Shown in pieces: positions 25,535-35,100 of a DNA stretch of 64,000 nt. The stretch covers positions 1-64,000 of the forward strand of contig JAVBRM010000086.1 of the NCBI GenBank assembly GCA_031548025.1, written 5' to 3'. The DNA is from UBA5239 sp031548025. GTDB lineage: Bacteria > Verrucomicrobiota > Lentisphaeria > Victivallales > Victivallaceae. Position numbers and translations under genes: made by a program. Under the pieces are notes generated by a model. That model saw only the letters and a program-made list of their open reading frames with translations, searched no databases and was not told the origin of the DNA. Within the stretch, counting starts at the first letter, position 1; the number at the start of each line of letters is the position of its first letter.

Positions 25535-27211
25535 CTACTTTTCGGCAAAGAGTTTCTTCACGGTATCGGCGGCGAACTTGCGGCGACGGTATTGATCGAA
25601 TACTCCGGCCAGATTCTGGGCGAACGGCTTAGCGCGAATGTTGGCGCCCTTGCGCAGATAACTTTTCGCATCGGTGAACTGCCAGATCGTCAATCCGCAG
25701 ATATCATCGGAACTGAAAATATCTTTGATGACGGCTTCCAGGTATTCCGCCTGAAATTCTTCCGTCCACTGAGCTTTAGCCAGGTCGCGCTGTCCATAGA
25801 TCGCACAGCACCCCATTTCACTGACCATGATCGGCTTGTCCGCCGAAACACGGTCCCGGAAATACTTGATGATTTGTTCCCGGTCCGGCTTGATCAGCTC
25901 CGGCGGTTCCAATTCATAGTTATTGGAAATCCAGCCCGGATAGGTATTGTAGGCTATGATATCGACCAATTCATGGCAGATATCGTCCTGAGTATGGTTA
26001 CAGGCAAAAGTTACCACTCGGCTGTTATCCTCATCTTTGATCGCCCGAACCAGGCGCTTGCATAACTCATAGCCCTCTTCGGACTCCGAGTGAAATTCAT
26101 TCAGAAATCCCCAGATGATGACCGATGGATGGTTGATGCTGTTTCGCACCATCAGCCGGGTTTGCCGCTCCTGCAGATCCATAAATCCAGCGTCGGCCAG
26201 AGATTCCGGCCGATTTCCCCAGCCCAAACTCTCTTCCCAGACCATGATCCCCAACCGGTCGCAGAGCTGGAGAAAACGCTGATCCTGCGGATAATGCGCT
26301 CCCCGCACAAAATTGCAGTTCAAATCTTTGAGGTTCTGCAAATCCTCAATCATCACCTGCAAGGGGGTTGCCGGGCCGAACTGCGGGTGCGACTCATGAC
26401 GGTTGAACCCTTTCAGATAGACTGGCTTTCCGTTCAGCATCAAACTCTTATTGCCGGTCTTGATTTCGCGGATGCCGAACATTTCAACAATCCGGTCTTC
26501 ACCGGCTTTGATCTCGATCGTATGCAAGGCCGGGCTCTCCGGACTCCAGATTTTAAAATCAGACACCGTCAGCTCGATTTCCTCGGCCATTTTCACCGAC
26601 TGAAACTCGCCACTGCCATCAAACCGGTACTGAATCGTTTCCGGTTGCATTCCCCGGAAAAGACAGCGCACCCCCACCTTGCCGGTACGGTAATCCAAAG
26701 TGCGAACCTGAACCCGGTCGATAGAACCCGTTTCCGGCACCACCTGCAGCTCCACGCCGCGATAAAATCCCCCGAATGCATAAAAGTCATAAAACGGCTG
26801 AAATAATTCATTTTTATCAGGATAGAACCGGTTGTCGAGCGCGGCGGCGAGCACGTGGGGTCCGGCGGCCAATTTTCCGGTTTCAAATTCGATTCCGCTG
26901 TACGGAAGTTCAGTAAAACCGGCCTCCCGGCCATCGATCCAGAAACGCCCCCGCAAACCCAGCCCGCCGAGCTTCAGCAACGCATTTCCGCAATCCGCGT
27001 CAAGCGTAAAACCGGTCCGGTAAAGCGCTACGCCCCGGCGGCAGTAATACGCCGGACTGCTGTCAAACGCCCCCGGCACACTCATCAGGTCATTGAACTC
27101 GAAACCTGCCGGATCAAGCTTCACCAACTCGGCATCGCCGATAAAGTTAAAGTCCCATTCACCGTTCAAATTCAAAATTTTGCGTTCAGGAAAAAGAGGA
27201 TAGATATTCAT
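25535..27211 (-). CDS. Glycoside hydrolase family 2 enzyme
   Basis: A 558-aa protein without a signal peptide. Domain order is sugar-binding jelly roll (1-160), immunoglobulin-like domain (about 165-255), then TIM barrel (about 256-555). The family signature NHPSVIIWGFLNE gives Asn371-Glu372 as the acid/base pair, and VSEMG gives Glu465 as the nucleophile. The overall shape resembles beta-glucuronidases, but the Asn-X-Lys motif that recognises the carboxylate is replaced (QNLAGVFDQYRRRK, 532-545). A beta-galactosidase or related activity is therefore as likely. A GGAG site precedes the start. A LacI gene and a secreted NPCBM protein lie upstream on the same strand. Confidence 0.9.
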   Translation of the reverse strand: MNIYPLFPERKILNLNGEWDFNFIGDAELVKLDPAGFEFNDLMSVPGAFDSSPAYYCRRGVALYRTGFTLDADCGNALLKLGGLGLRGRFWIDGREAGFTELPYSGIEFETGKLAAGPHVLAAALDNRFYPDKNELFQPFYDFYAFGGFYRGVELQVVPETGSIDRVQVRTLDYRTGKVGVRCLFRGMQPETIQYRFDGSGEFQSVKMAEEIELTVSDFKIWSPESPALHTIEIKAGEDRIVEMFGIREIKTGNKSLMLNGKPVYLKGFNRHESHPQFGPATPLQVMIEDLQNLKDLNCNFVRGAHYPQDQRFLQLCDRLGIMVWEESLGWGNRPESLADAGFMDLQERQTRLMVRNSINHPSVIIWGFLNEFHSESEEGYELCKRLVRAIKDEDNSRVVTFACNHTQDDICHELVDIIAYNTYPGWISNNYELEPPELIKPDREQIIKYFRDRVSADKPIMVSEMGCCAIYGQRDLAKAQWTEEFQAEYLEAVIKDIFSSDDICGLTIWQFTDAKSYLRKGANIRAKPFAQNLAGVFDQYRRRKFAADTVKKLFAEK

Positions 27212-27232
27212 TTCATTGCTCCGTTTTTTTAG

Positions 27233-27443
27233 AATTGATAATTGATAATTGATAATTGATAATTAGGGAAAAACCTCGCCCTGTTCACTTCGCATGATTT
27301 ACCGGGTTACCCGACGGCAACAAGATATTCGACCCAAGGCGAATGGCGCTCCGCGGAGAGCGCGCCCCACCTTCAGAGTTCAAGCTATGATATAGTTGCA
27401 ATCCTCTCCTTAATTATCAATTTTCAATTTTCAATTTTCAATT
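27233..27443. repeat. Heptamer-bounded element between GH2 and lacI-type genes
   Basis: Four copies of the 7-bp unit AATTGAT (27233-27260) sit at one end. Four units in reverse orientation (ATCAATT then three TTCAATT, 27416-27443) sit at the other end. The 150 bases between hold no gene but contain a GC-rich hairpin (GCGCTCCGCGGAGAGCGC). The right array includes the stop codon of the LacI gene, so the element appears to have inserted at or formed the end of that gene. Confidence 0.75.
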
Positions 27444-28388
27444 AAAAGATTGTACCGACCCGCGCTTTTCCAAATGGACGCCGGTCAAGGTTGATACCGT
27501 ATCTCTGCCGTTGACAAGCGGACGCTTCCTGATGTAATATTCCGCCCAAGCGAGCACATGCTCCGGGGAATCACAGATATAGTCCAGGTTATCCTCCTCT
27601 ACTCCGTTGATCTGAACCGGCCCGTCATAGCCGAGAATACTCAAATCCTCCGGAATCTTCAAGCCGCGCATAATCGCCGCGCTGTAAAGCTGATACGCAT
27701 ACCAGCTGCAGGTGGAAAAAACCGCCTCCGGCAGTTTCTTCCGTTCAAAAAATTTCAACAACAGGTCCGTAGGTTTTTCGCAGATGAATTTTTCAACACT
27801 CACCCCTTGCATATTCAATTCCGCCTCCATCAGAAAGCTCCGGCAACGGAGAAACTGTCCCGGCACCGAACCGCTCGAATACACCGCCAGCTTGCGGTGC
27901 CCGGCCCGGTAAAGATATTCCGCCGCCAACTTCCCGCCCGCGACATTGTCCGGCCCGACGACGATGTCGCCACCGCTATACCCGAACACATTAATCCGCA
28001 AGATATCCGGATTGGCCTCCCGGACCAAGCTCAATATTTCCAGAGTCGGAGCTGAAAAAAATACCACCGTCCGGGCGGAATCCGCCATTTTCAAAAATCC
28101 TTTCAGATCCTGATGATGATTGCTTACGGAAATATCCATCTCTTCTGTCGGCAACCGCTGCAAAAGCGCCATGGCCTGATACTCAAGATACGAACTGCCG
28201 CCGACGTCGAAAATTATTTTTTCCCGGCAACCGGCGTCATGAAAAAAATAACCGTGCCGGTTAAGCGCTTCGATCACTTTCCGCCGGGTGGCGTCTTTGA
28301 CCGAAGCATCATGGTTCATGACCCGGTAAACGGTTTTGACATTTACTCCGAGTTCTTCCGCGATCGATTTGTAAGTCGTTCTTTTCAT
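27438..28388 (-). CDS. LacI-family transcriptional regulator
   Basis: A 316-aa repressor starting at MKRTTYKSI. The helix-turn-helix is TYKSIAEELGVNVKTVYRVM (residues 5-24), followed by the effector domain (FDVGGSSYLEYQ, RINVFGYSGGDIVVG, EDLSILGYDG). A longer frame opens at 28433, but a strong promoter lies inside that extension with its -10 box seven bases from the chosen ATG; there is also no ribosome binding site. The message is therefore probably leaderless. It sits between a secreted NPCBM gene and a GH2 gene, which it likely controls. Its last codons run into a heptamer repeat. Confidence 0.88.
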   Translation of the reverse strand: MKRTTYKSIAEELGVNVKTVYRVMNHDASVKDATRRKVIEALNRHGYFFHDAGCREKIIFDVGGSSYLEYQAMALLQRLPTEEMDISVSNHHQDLKGFLKMADSARTVVFFSAPTLEILSLVREANPDILRINVFGYSGGDIVVGPDNVAGGKLAAEYLYRAGHRKLAVYSSGSVPGQFLRCRSFLMEAELNMQGVSVEKFICEKPTDLLLKFFERKKLPEAVFSTCSWYAYQLYSAAIMRGLKIPEDLSILGYDGPVQINGVEEDNLDYICDSPEHVLAWAEYYIRKRPLVNGRDTVSTLTGVHLEKRGSVQSFN

Positions 28389-28395
28389 GACAAAT

Positions 28396-28423
28396 ATTGT
28401 ATCATTCTGAAACGATTTGTCAA
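28396..28423 (-). promoter_or_regulatory. Strong promoter giving a leaderless lacI-type mRNA, with internal operator
   Basis: TTGACA (28423-28418), a 16-bp spacer and TACAAT (28401-28396) are near consensus. The ATG at 28388 is only seven bases past the -10 box, so transcription would begin at or next to the start codon. Across the spacer and -10 edge runs an imperfect palindrome of the form GTnTCAnnnTGAnAC, a candidate site for autorepression. Confidence 0.65.
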
Positions 28424-28471
28424 TATGCGGCATTCAAATAATCGGACACAAAATTGTCCGATTCATGACAA

Positions 28472-29842
28472 TTATTCAATTTTCCAGGTCTCACGCAAAA
28501 AGATCGAAGCACCGGGCGCGATCATTCGGGTAGGAGTATGCGCTTCCAGCTCAGTAAACCCCGGGAACCAGTAAACGTGCACCACCTGATAAGGGGTCAA
28601 ATGGAGTAAATCTTCCGCGGACAAATGGTATTTGATGTTGAATACCTTGCCGTCATACATTTTCGCCCAATACTCCGCATTTTGAGCCGGACACAGAAGC
28701 TCCTCGCCGTTCTTCGGCATGGTTTTCATGTCGAATACGATTTCAGGGATTTTTGCGCCGGGCGGCAAGGCAACCCGCTCGATCTTTTCCGTGGGAACAC
28801 GGGTGATACTCCATACACCCATCGGCTGCGCAAAAGTCGCCGCATTATGCTGAATACTGGTTACTTCCAAGGTTTCCGGCAAAAGCCGGACCCGGTATTC
28901 ATAGCGCACAAAGAAGTTCTCACTGAGCACCGAACGCATCGCGACCTCCCCCTCTCCGCCGAATTCAATCGTATACCGCCCGTGCTTGAATACTACATCC
29001 GAGGGCTTGAAATAATTGGCCGGCTGCATCCGCATGAAATGCCCTCCTCCTGAATCGCCGGATTTGCCGCGCACCATGCGTAACTCATACAAGTCATCTG
29101 GTTGAACATACAACATATTCTCACCCTCCGGCGCGGAATAATGAATGACTCTGCCGCCAAACTCCGGCAGCAAAATCACTTCCTGCGTAGCATTGCTGAG
29201 CTTATACGCATTATCGAACTGGTGAAATTTTATCTTTTCGACTTTGATATCTTTCCACTGCGGAGGCGTGGGATATTCCGGGGCAAACTCCAAAGCCTGA
29301 ATCCGCCGTTCCCGGCTCTGCTGCAACTCTTCTTTGAGCTTTTCCGGATCATCAGCTTTCAACATCGGGTCGCCCAAGGCTATCCGCTGACGCTTAAATC
29401 CTTTATCCCAAATCCCGCGCAACTCGAGCAAGGTCTTGCCGGTCAAATCGACCTTGATGGGTACCGGCGGCTCACCGAGTTTGACAAGCTGCCGGTAAAC
29501 GAGCTCGCGGTCCGTATATATTTCAATCCATAGCGATGACGCCTGATTCTTATCATCTTTCGGATGGTCCTCGTCCTCCATTCCTCCCATGGCGGTAAAT
29601 TCCGTCGCCGCCCGGTTGATATTGTAGATCATGGAAAAAGCGGTATGCCCGGCGATGCCGCGCTTGAATTCCACCCCACCGATTCGGATCGGATTCCCGG
29701 CCAGATTGCAATTGAACTGCGGCAACTGAAACCCTTCATGAGTCCAGAAATAAGCCGCCGAAGTGCAAGGCAGCGTCTCCAACTGAACCTCCCCGCCCAT
29801 CAAAGCCCCGGCCAGCATCAGCAACAATATAAAATACCTCAT
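28472..29842 (-). CDS. Secreted NPCBM-domain carbohydrate-binding protein
   Basis: A 456-aa exported protein with signal peptide MRYFILLLMLAGALMGGE. Residues about 30-155 match the NPCBM (novel putative carbohydrate-binding module) pattern: RIGGVEFKRGIAGHTAFSMI, then WIEIYTDRELVYRQ and DLTGKTLLELR. The second half (about 200-456) is a beta-sandwich-like domain with ATQEVILLPEFGGRVIHYSA and PMGVWSITRVP, resembling DUF4380-type proteins whose fold is like aldose epimerases or glycoside hydrolase lids. Enzymatic activity is not shown. It is the most upstream gene of the island that includes the LacI and GH2 genes, and likely binds the sugar at the cell surface or in the periplasm. Confidence 0.75.
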   Translation of the reverse strand: MRYFILLLMLAGALMGGEVQLETLPCTSAAYFWTHEGFQLPQFNCNLAGNPIRIGGVEFKRGIAGHTAFSMIYNINRAATEFTAMGGMEDEDHPKDDKNQASSLWIEIYTDRELVYRQLVKLGEPPVPIKVDLTGKTLLELRGIWDKGFKRQRIALGDPMLKADDPEKLKEELQQSRERRIQALEFAPEYPTPPQWKDIKVEKIKFHQFDNAYKLSNATQEVILLPEFGGRVIHYSAPEGENMLYVQPDDLYELRMVRGKSGDSGGGHFMRMQPANYFKPSDVVFKHGRYTIEFGGEGEVAMRSVLSENFFVRYEYRVRLLPETLEVTSIQHNAATFAQPMGVWSITRVPTEKIERVALPPGAKIPEIVFDMKTMPKNGEELLCPAQNAEYWAKMYDGKVFNIKYHLSAEDLLHLTPYQVVHVYWFPGFTELEAHTPTRMIAPGASIFLRETWKIE

Positions 29843-29980
29843 TCACGTGCCCTTTTTATATCAATATACATGCAAATTGAAATAAGATACTATTCGCTCA
29901 CAGAATAAATATCGAAAAATCAATCAAATATATTTACAATTCCAGCTTTTCCCTACTAAAGAAAATTTGAGTTTCCGGAG

Positions 29981-30009
29981 TTGAAAAATCGGGTTCGGAC
30001 TGGCATATT
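29981..30009 (+). promoter_or_regulatory. Promoter of the SMC-type operon
   Basis: TTGAAA (29981-29986), 17 bp, CATATT (30004-30009) precede the ATG at 30036 by a short leader. The ribosome binding site is weak (AAAGG five or so bases before the ATG). Confidence 0.5.
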
Positions 30010-30035
30010 ACCATTCTGATTTAAAGATAAAGGCT

Positions 30036-31505
30036 ATGGTGTACCCTGATAATAAAACTGCCGAAAGTATTCTTGCCGAACTCGACCGCGGCGAGTTGGG
30101 ACTGTTGTTGTCCAACCGCAACCGTCACCTCGGCAGTATGTTCGTGTCCGAATCCGCCCTCGACTATCTGCGGATTCTCTACCGGCTGCTGCGTTTTCGC
30201 CGCGATCACGAGCTCGAAGTCCTGAACGATGTCCTGTATGACGCGTTAAACTCGGAAAACGAGTTTCCGCAGGAGCGTTTCAACCAGGAAATCAAGCAGC
30301 TCGAAGATTGGGGACTTATCGAAAAACGTCTGGAAAAAACCCGGCTCCGTTCTTACAAGGATGTCCGCCGCGACCGTTTCCGCTATCGTTTGACCGAGGA
30401 GACTATTTCGTTTCTGCATTACCTCGAGGAGCGGTTGCAAAACGACCTGCTGCCCCACGATGATGACTCTATTAACTTGTTGGAATTTATCCTCAGTTCA
30501 CTGAAACAGGTCAACCGCGACCTGAAAAGCGAGGACGACGGCAGTTGTGTTTTCGCCATGTTCGACGTACAGGAAAAAACCGCGCGGCTGAGCCAGAACC
30601 TGAGCCGGATCACCGCCATGCTGGGCGATTTCCTGTTGCGGACTTATTCGGCGGAGGACGCCCGCCAGATCGTGGCGGAACTCGGGGTTTATTTTTCCGC
30701 TTATCTCAAGACTTTGGAAACGTTGCGTTTGAAAATTCTGGCCGAGTTGAACAAGCTCGACCGGACCGCGCTGGAATACAGCTTCGGCGAATATTGCAAC
30801 AAGCAGCGGAAACTGCCGCGAATTATGCGCTCGGCCATGCCCCGCGACGGCGTTTCGGAGCAGATCGACAAGTTGCTCGATTATTACCAGCGCAATGGCC
30901 GGGTCGACCGGCTCTGCGGCGCGGTCAACGACAACGCCATGCGGGTCCTCGGCAAGCTCACCGCGTTCATCAAAGAACTGGAACGGCGGAGCAACCGCCT
31001 GGAATTTCTCAATTTGCGGATCGACGAGCTGAGCCGCCTCGACGAAAATTGTGACGCGTCACCGTGGCTCTGGGATCTGCTGCGCAGTCCCGCCGCCCCG
31101 CTCGACCCCACTGATTCCGACGAATACCAGAAAGCGGAACCGCCCGCCCCGCGTTCGTCCACCGCCGCCAAACGGATTCCGCCGCGCAGTTTCCGCCGGG
31201 TCAAGCCGTTGGCGGAGGAACATGTCGAAACCCATGAGGAAATGCGGATGCGTCTGCTGGGCGAATTCATCCGCAAACATTATCCGGCGGGCGGCAAGCT
31301 CGACGCCGCCGAACTACCGGACATCGAGGCTTTCAAACAGATCATATTTCTGCTGAAACGCGGTCTGCTCGGCCGCGGCGAAGCCCTGAAAGTTACCGGA
31401 TACCGCCTCGAAATATCGCCAGAAAATCAAATGATTATAACCGGTCCCCCCGGAACTCTCGATGGGCCGGAAACGCTGATCAGGGAGAAAACCGCGCATG
31501 GATAA
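30036..31505 (+). CDS. Kleisin-like subunit of an SMC complex (JetA/MksF/MukF-like)
   Basis: A 489-aa cytoplasmic protein. Residues about 1-130 are a winged-helix domain (FRYRLTEETISFLHYLEERL at its end), followed by long amphipathic helices (about 140-360) and a Pro-rich linker (PPAPRSSTAAKRIPPRS). A C-terminal winged-helix-like part (MRMRLLGEFIRKHY to ISPENQMIITG) is where a kleisin would touch the SMC head. The assignment rests on size, domain order and gene order, not on a named motif. It is the first gene of a three-gene operon and overlaps the next by eight bases. In MukBEF, MksBEF and Wadjet complexes this subunit bridges the two SMC heads and closes the DNA ring. Confidence 0.68.
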   Translation: MVYPDNKTAESILAELDRGELGLLLSNRNRHLGSMFVSESALDYLRILYRLLRFRRDHELEVLNDVLYDALNSENEFPQERFNQEIKQLEDWGLIEKRLEKTRLRSYKDVRRDRFRYRLTEETISFLHYLEERLQNDLLPHDDDSINLLEFILSSLKQVNRDLKSEDDGSCVFAMFDVQEKTARLSQNLSRITAMLGDFLLRTYSAEDARQIVAELGVYFSAYLKTLETLRLKILAELNKLDRTALEYSFGEYCNKQRKLPRIMRSAMPRDGVSEQIDKLLDYYQRNGRVDRLCGAVNDNAMRVLGKLTAFIKELERRSNRLEFLNLRIDELSRLDENCDASPWLWDLLRSPAAPLDPTDSDEYQKAEPPAPRSSTAAKRIPPRSFRRVKPLAEEHVETHEEMRMRLLGEFIRKHYPAGGKLDAAELPDIEAFKQIIFLLKRGLLGRGEALKVTGYRLEISPENQMIITGPPGTLDGPETLIREKTAHG

Positions 31506-32139
31506 AGAATATCTCGAATTGCTCACGCGCAACCGCGACGAAGTGGTGCGCATCAATAACGTCCTCACCGAAGCCGCCTGGTTTTACAAGAGCGACGATC
31601 CGGAATTATACTATACGCTGCAGCACAACGAACAGGCTTTCGCCGAGTTTTTCCGGCGGAATTTCAACTGGGAGCTCCGGGTGGACGGCAAGTGCGCACG
31701 GTTGGTCAAGGACCGCGTTTACAACCCGGAACTCGGGGCCAATACGGTGCAGTTCAAGCTGCGCGGACGCGACGAATACATCGCATTTCTGCTGATGATC
31801 GAATTTTACGAAAAACTGCTTTCGGAGCAGTCGCTTTCCGCGGGGGACCGCGAGAACCCGACTTTCACGTTCGGCGAATACCTCGAACATGTCGCCATGC
31901 GGATGCAGGCATTATTTCCCGAGCGCAACGACCTTGACGCCGAAAGCATCAAGAAAAAGACCCTCCGAACGCTGATGGACAAACTGATCGACTACCGGTT
32001 CATCAAGGAACTGCCGCGCGACACCGGCGAGGTCATCCGGCTGGAAAATACCATTTACGAAGCACTTCCGGCCTGTTACCAGTATAATCCGGCGGCGCTG
32101 GAGAAGAATATTGCGGAGGTGCGCGATGCCGAAGATTGA
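31498..32139 (+). CDS. Small winged-helix subunit of an SMC complex (JetB/MksE/MukE-like)
   Basis: A 213-aa cytoplasmic protein. Features fitting the MukE/KITE-type partner are an aromatic motif with a basic patch (FFRRNFNWELRVDGKCARLV, residues about 51-70) and two helical domains (FGEYLEHVAMRMQALFP, TLMDKLIDYRFIKEL). It starts inside the end of the kleisin-like gene, and its own end overlaps the SMC gene, so the three are made together. In the family it binds the kleisin and helps grip DNA. The closest named group could be JetB, MksE or TIGR02678/DUF2398-like; a profile search would decide. Confidence 0.68.
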   Translation: MDKEYLELLTRNRDEVVRINNVLTEAAWFYKSDDPELYYTLQHNEQAFAEFFRRNFNWELRVDGKCARLVKDRVYNPELGANTVQFKLRGRDEYIAFLLMIEFYEKLLSEQSLSAGDRENPTFTFGEYLEHVAMRMQALFPERNDLDAESIKKKTLRTLMDKLIDYRFIKELPRDTGEVIRLENTIYEALPACYQYNPAALEKNIAEVRDAED

Positions 32140-35100
32140 CAAAGATATTTATTCGATTCACGCGGTTCGCCTGGTGAATTTTCATAATATCGACTGCGCC
32201 ACCATCCCGGTTTACAACGGCGGCCACCTGTTCCTGTTGGGCGACAACGGCTCCGGTAAGACCACCATCCTCGACGCCATTCATTACGTGCTGGCGGCAG
32301 GGGAACTGGAGTTGAACTCGGCGGCGCGCTTCGGCGGCAACAAGCAGAACGGGCGCCGCATTCACGGCGTGGTGACCGCCTACAACGTCGACTACAAGGA
32401 CGGCGAGCGTTTCCCGGACGGCCGGGTGACTTACGCGGCGCTGGAGCTGCGCAATGATAACGGCAACGTGGTTTCCGTCGGCATCGGGCTCTCCATCGCC
32501 AACGCCGGGGCAGCGCTCCAACAGTGGGGTTTCGCCTTGGACTCCGGAGTAGCCGAACTGCCACTGCTGACCACCGACAAGGAAGGCAACGAATATCCGC
32601 CCGACCGCGAGGAATTCAAGAAATTGATGCAGAAATGCGGAGGCCGCTATTACACCAGCATGAACACTTACGCCAAGGCGGTGACCTCGCGTTTTTTCCC
32701 GACCGATTCCCAGTATCAGGAATACCGCAGTTTCCTCAATATGTGCAAGGCTTACCGGGAAATTTCCAGCAAAGCGGGCAACTACCATGAACTTTTCAAA
32801 TCGCTGCTGCCCGAGCCGGAAGCGGAAACCATCCGTGGACTCCGCCTCAGTATGCGCGCGCTCCGCGATTCTCATTCGGCGCTCTCCGCGCTGGATAAAA
32901 AATGCCAGTATCTGCATGAAATCCACATCCAGCAGCAGGGCATCGTCCAGGCGATGGTGGCAATCAATGATTTCGAAGCCGGCGAACTGTTGCTTCAGCA
33001 GAAGGAGCAGCAGTTGGAGCTGGACAAAACCGGACGGAAAATCGCCGAGGCCGAAGCGAAGCTCAGTGCATTGGCCGCCGACACGGCCCGTACCACCGAA
33101 ACGGCGGACGCCATCGAAAAGACCATCAGCGACCTGAAAGAACGCGATACCGCCAGTCTCGTCGAAACCGAAAAGAACCGCAGCAAGGAGCATGAGCGTC
33201 AGAGCGCCAAAGCCACCGAACTGGAAAATATCGCCGCTAAATTGCAGAACCTGACCGGTCAGGCGAGTGAACGCCGCGCCGGAATTTTCGAGACCTTCCA
33301 ACAAAACAGTTCGGCTTTTTCCGGCAAGCTGGCGGAGAATCTGGCGCAATGGCGGGACCTGCCGCTCCGCGAAACCATGGACGAATTCAACTCCGCCATG
33401 GATGCGGACAAACCGTATACCATGCTCCCGGAAGCCCGGATCGGCAAACTTCTCCGCGCCGTGGCCGGTCATGAAGAACGTCTGAAAGCGAATTTCGAGG
33501 AATGCCGCGCTCGCGCGGAAGCTGCCGCTGCTTTGAAACAGGAGCGCGAAAGCGAGCTCAACGAACTGTTGGCCGCCGAGGAGGCCTGCCCCGAAAGTAT
33601 CGCCGGTTATCGCGAATTGCTGACGGAGCTGGAATCCCGGATTTTCGAGGCGTCGCCGCTTTATTTGAAACTGCACTGGCGCCCCGAAGTCACCCCGGAA
33701 ATCCGGGGAGTCCTGGAAGAATTGATCGGTGAGGATACCCTCGGCACAATTGTCGCTCCCCACGACTGTTATGACGACATCAAAGAATTGCTGTTATCCG
33801 ACTACCCCGGCGCCCGTTGCGCCCTGAAATTCAACGACAAACTGCCGCAACCGTCGCCGGAAATCCGGGTTTTCCTGTCGCAATTTTTCGACGCGGAAAA
33901 AGACTCGGCATTCATGAACGTACTCGCCCGGGAAATGGACGGCATCGACACGCCGAAGCTCACACCGGACGCGGTGGAGTGGCGCGGAATTTTTCGCGTC
34001 ATGACCGGACGCGCCCCCGTGCTGATCGGCGAGGACGAGCGCCGCCAGGAACAGGCCCGCCGCATCGAAGAAGCCCGCGAATTGTTGAAAGAAGCGGAAA
34101 AGAGCAGCAAAAACGCCGCCGCCGTGGTGGTCGAAACCGAAAAGCGGCAGAAAACATTGCACCGTTTCCATGAGCGGTTGACCGATTTGTGCGCCCAGAT
34201 GCAGCAGAACAGCCGCGACCTGAACGCCCTGGACAAAGAGCTCGGCGACTACGCCGAAAAGATCGAGAAAAACCGGGTCGAACTCGAAGACGTCCGGAAC
34301 TCCATCACTGAACTGGTAGAGCACCTGACCCGCCTCCGCCGCCAGATCAAAGAACAGAATCTCGAAGCCCTCGAAAAAGATATCGCCGAACAGGTCCAGC
34401 GCCTGAAAACCGCCCGGGAAGAATTCACCCGGTTCAATACCGAGCTGATCAAAACCCAGGCCCTGCAGGAACAGCGCATAGCCAACCGTGACGAAATCCG
34501 GCAAAGACTGGACGGAACCATTCAGGCGCTCAACCGCCGTCTGGAACACAATCCGCATATCAAAAATGCCGAGACGCTGAACCGGATGTTGACAGACCAC
34601 GAGATTTACACCCTGATTCAATGCCAGACGAAAATCGCCGAAAAACGCGAACAGATCGCCGCCGCCCGCGCCTGTATCCGCACCCGGATCAACGAGCCGG
34701 AAGGCATCGATTACGGATTTTCCTACGACGAGGAGCAAAACGAACTTTACAGCCGCGATCACCGCACGCTGTCGAGTTTGTTGAAAACCCTGCAGGAAAG
34801 TTTGTCCGAGCAGAAAGAGATTCTCAATCAGGAAACCCGCCGCAAATTCGAAGATATTCTGTTGGTGCAATTCCGCGAATCGCTGCGGCGGCGCATTTAC
34901 GCGCTGGAAGGGATGTGCAACCAGATCAACGCGCTGCTGAAAGGCCATATTTTCGGCAACAACACCTACAGTTTGAAGGTGACGCCTCAGGGCGAATACG
35001 CGCCGCTGGTCAAACTGCTGCGCGGTTTTTCCGACCAGGAAATCGGTCATTCCGACGAGCTGAAAGAGATCTTCAACAACAACATGGAGTCGATTCTCCA

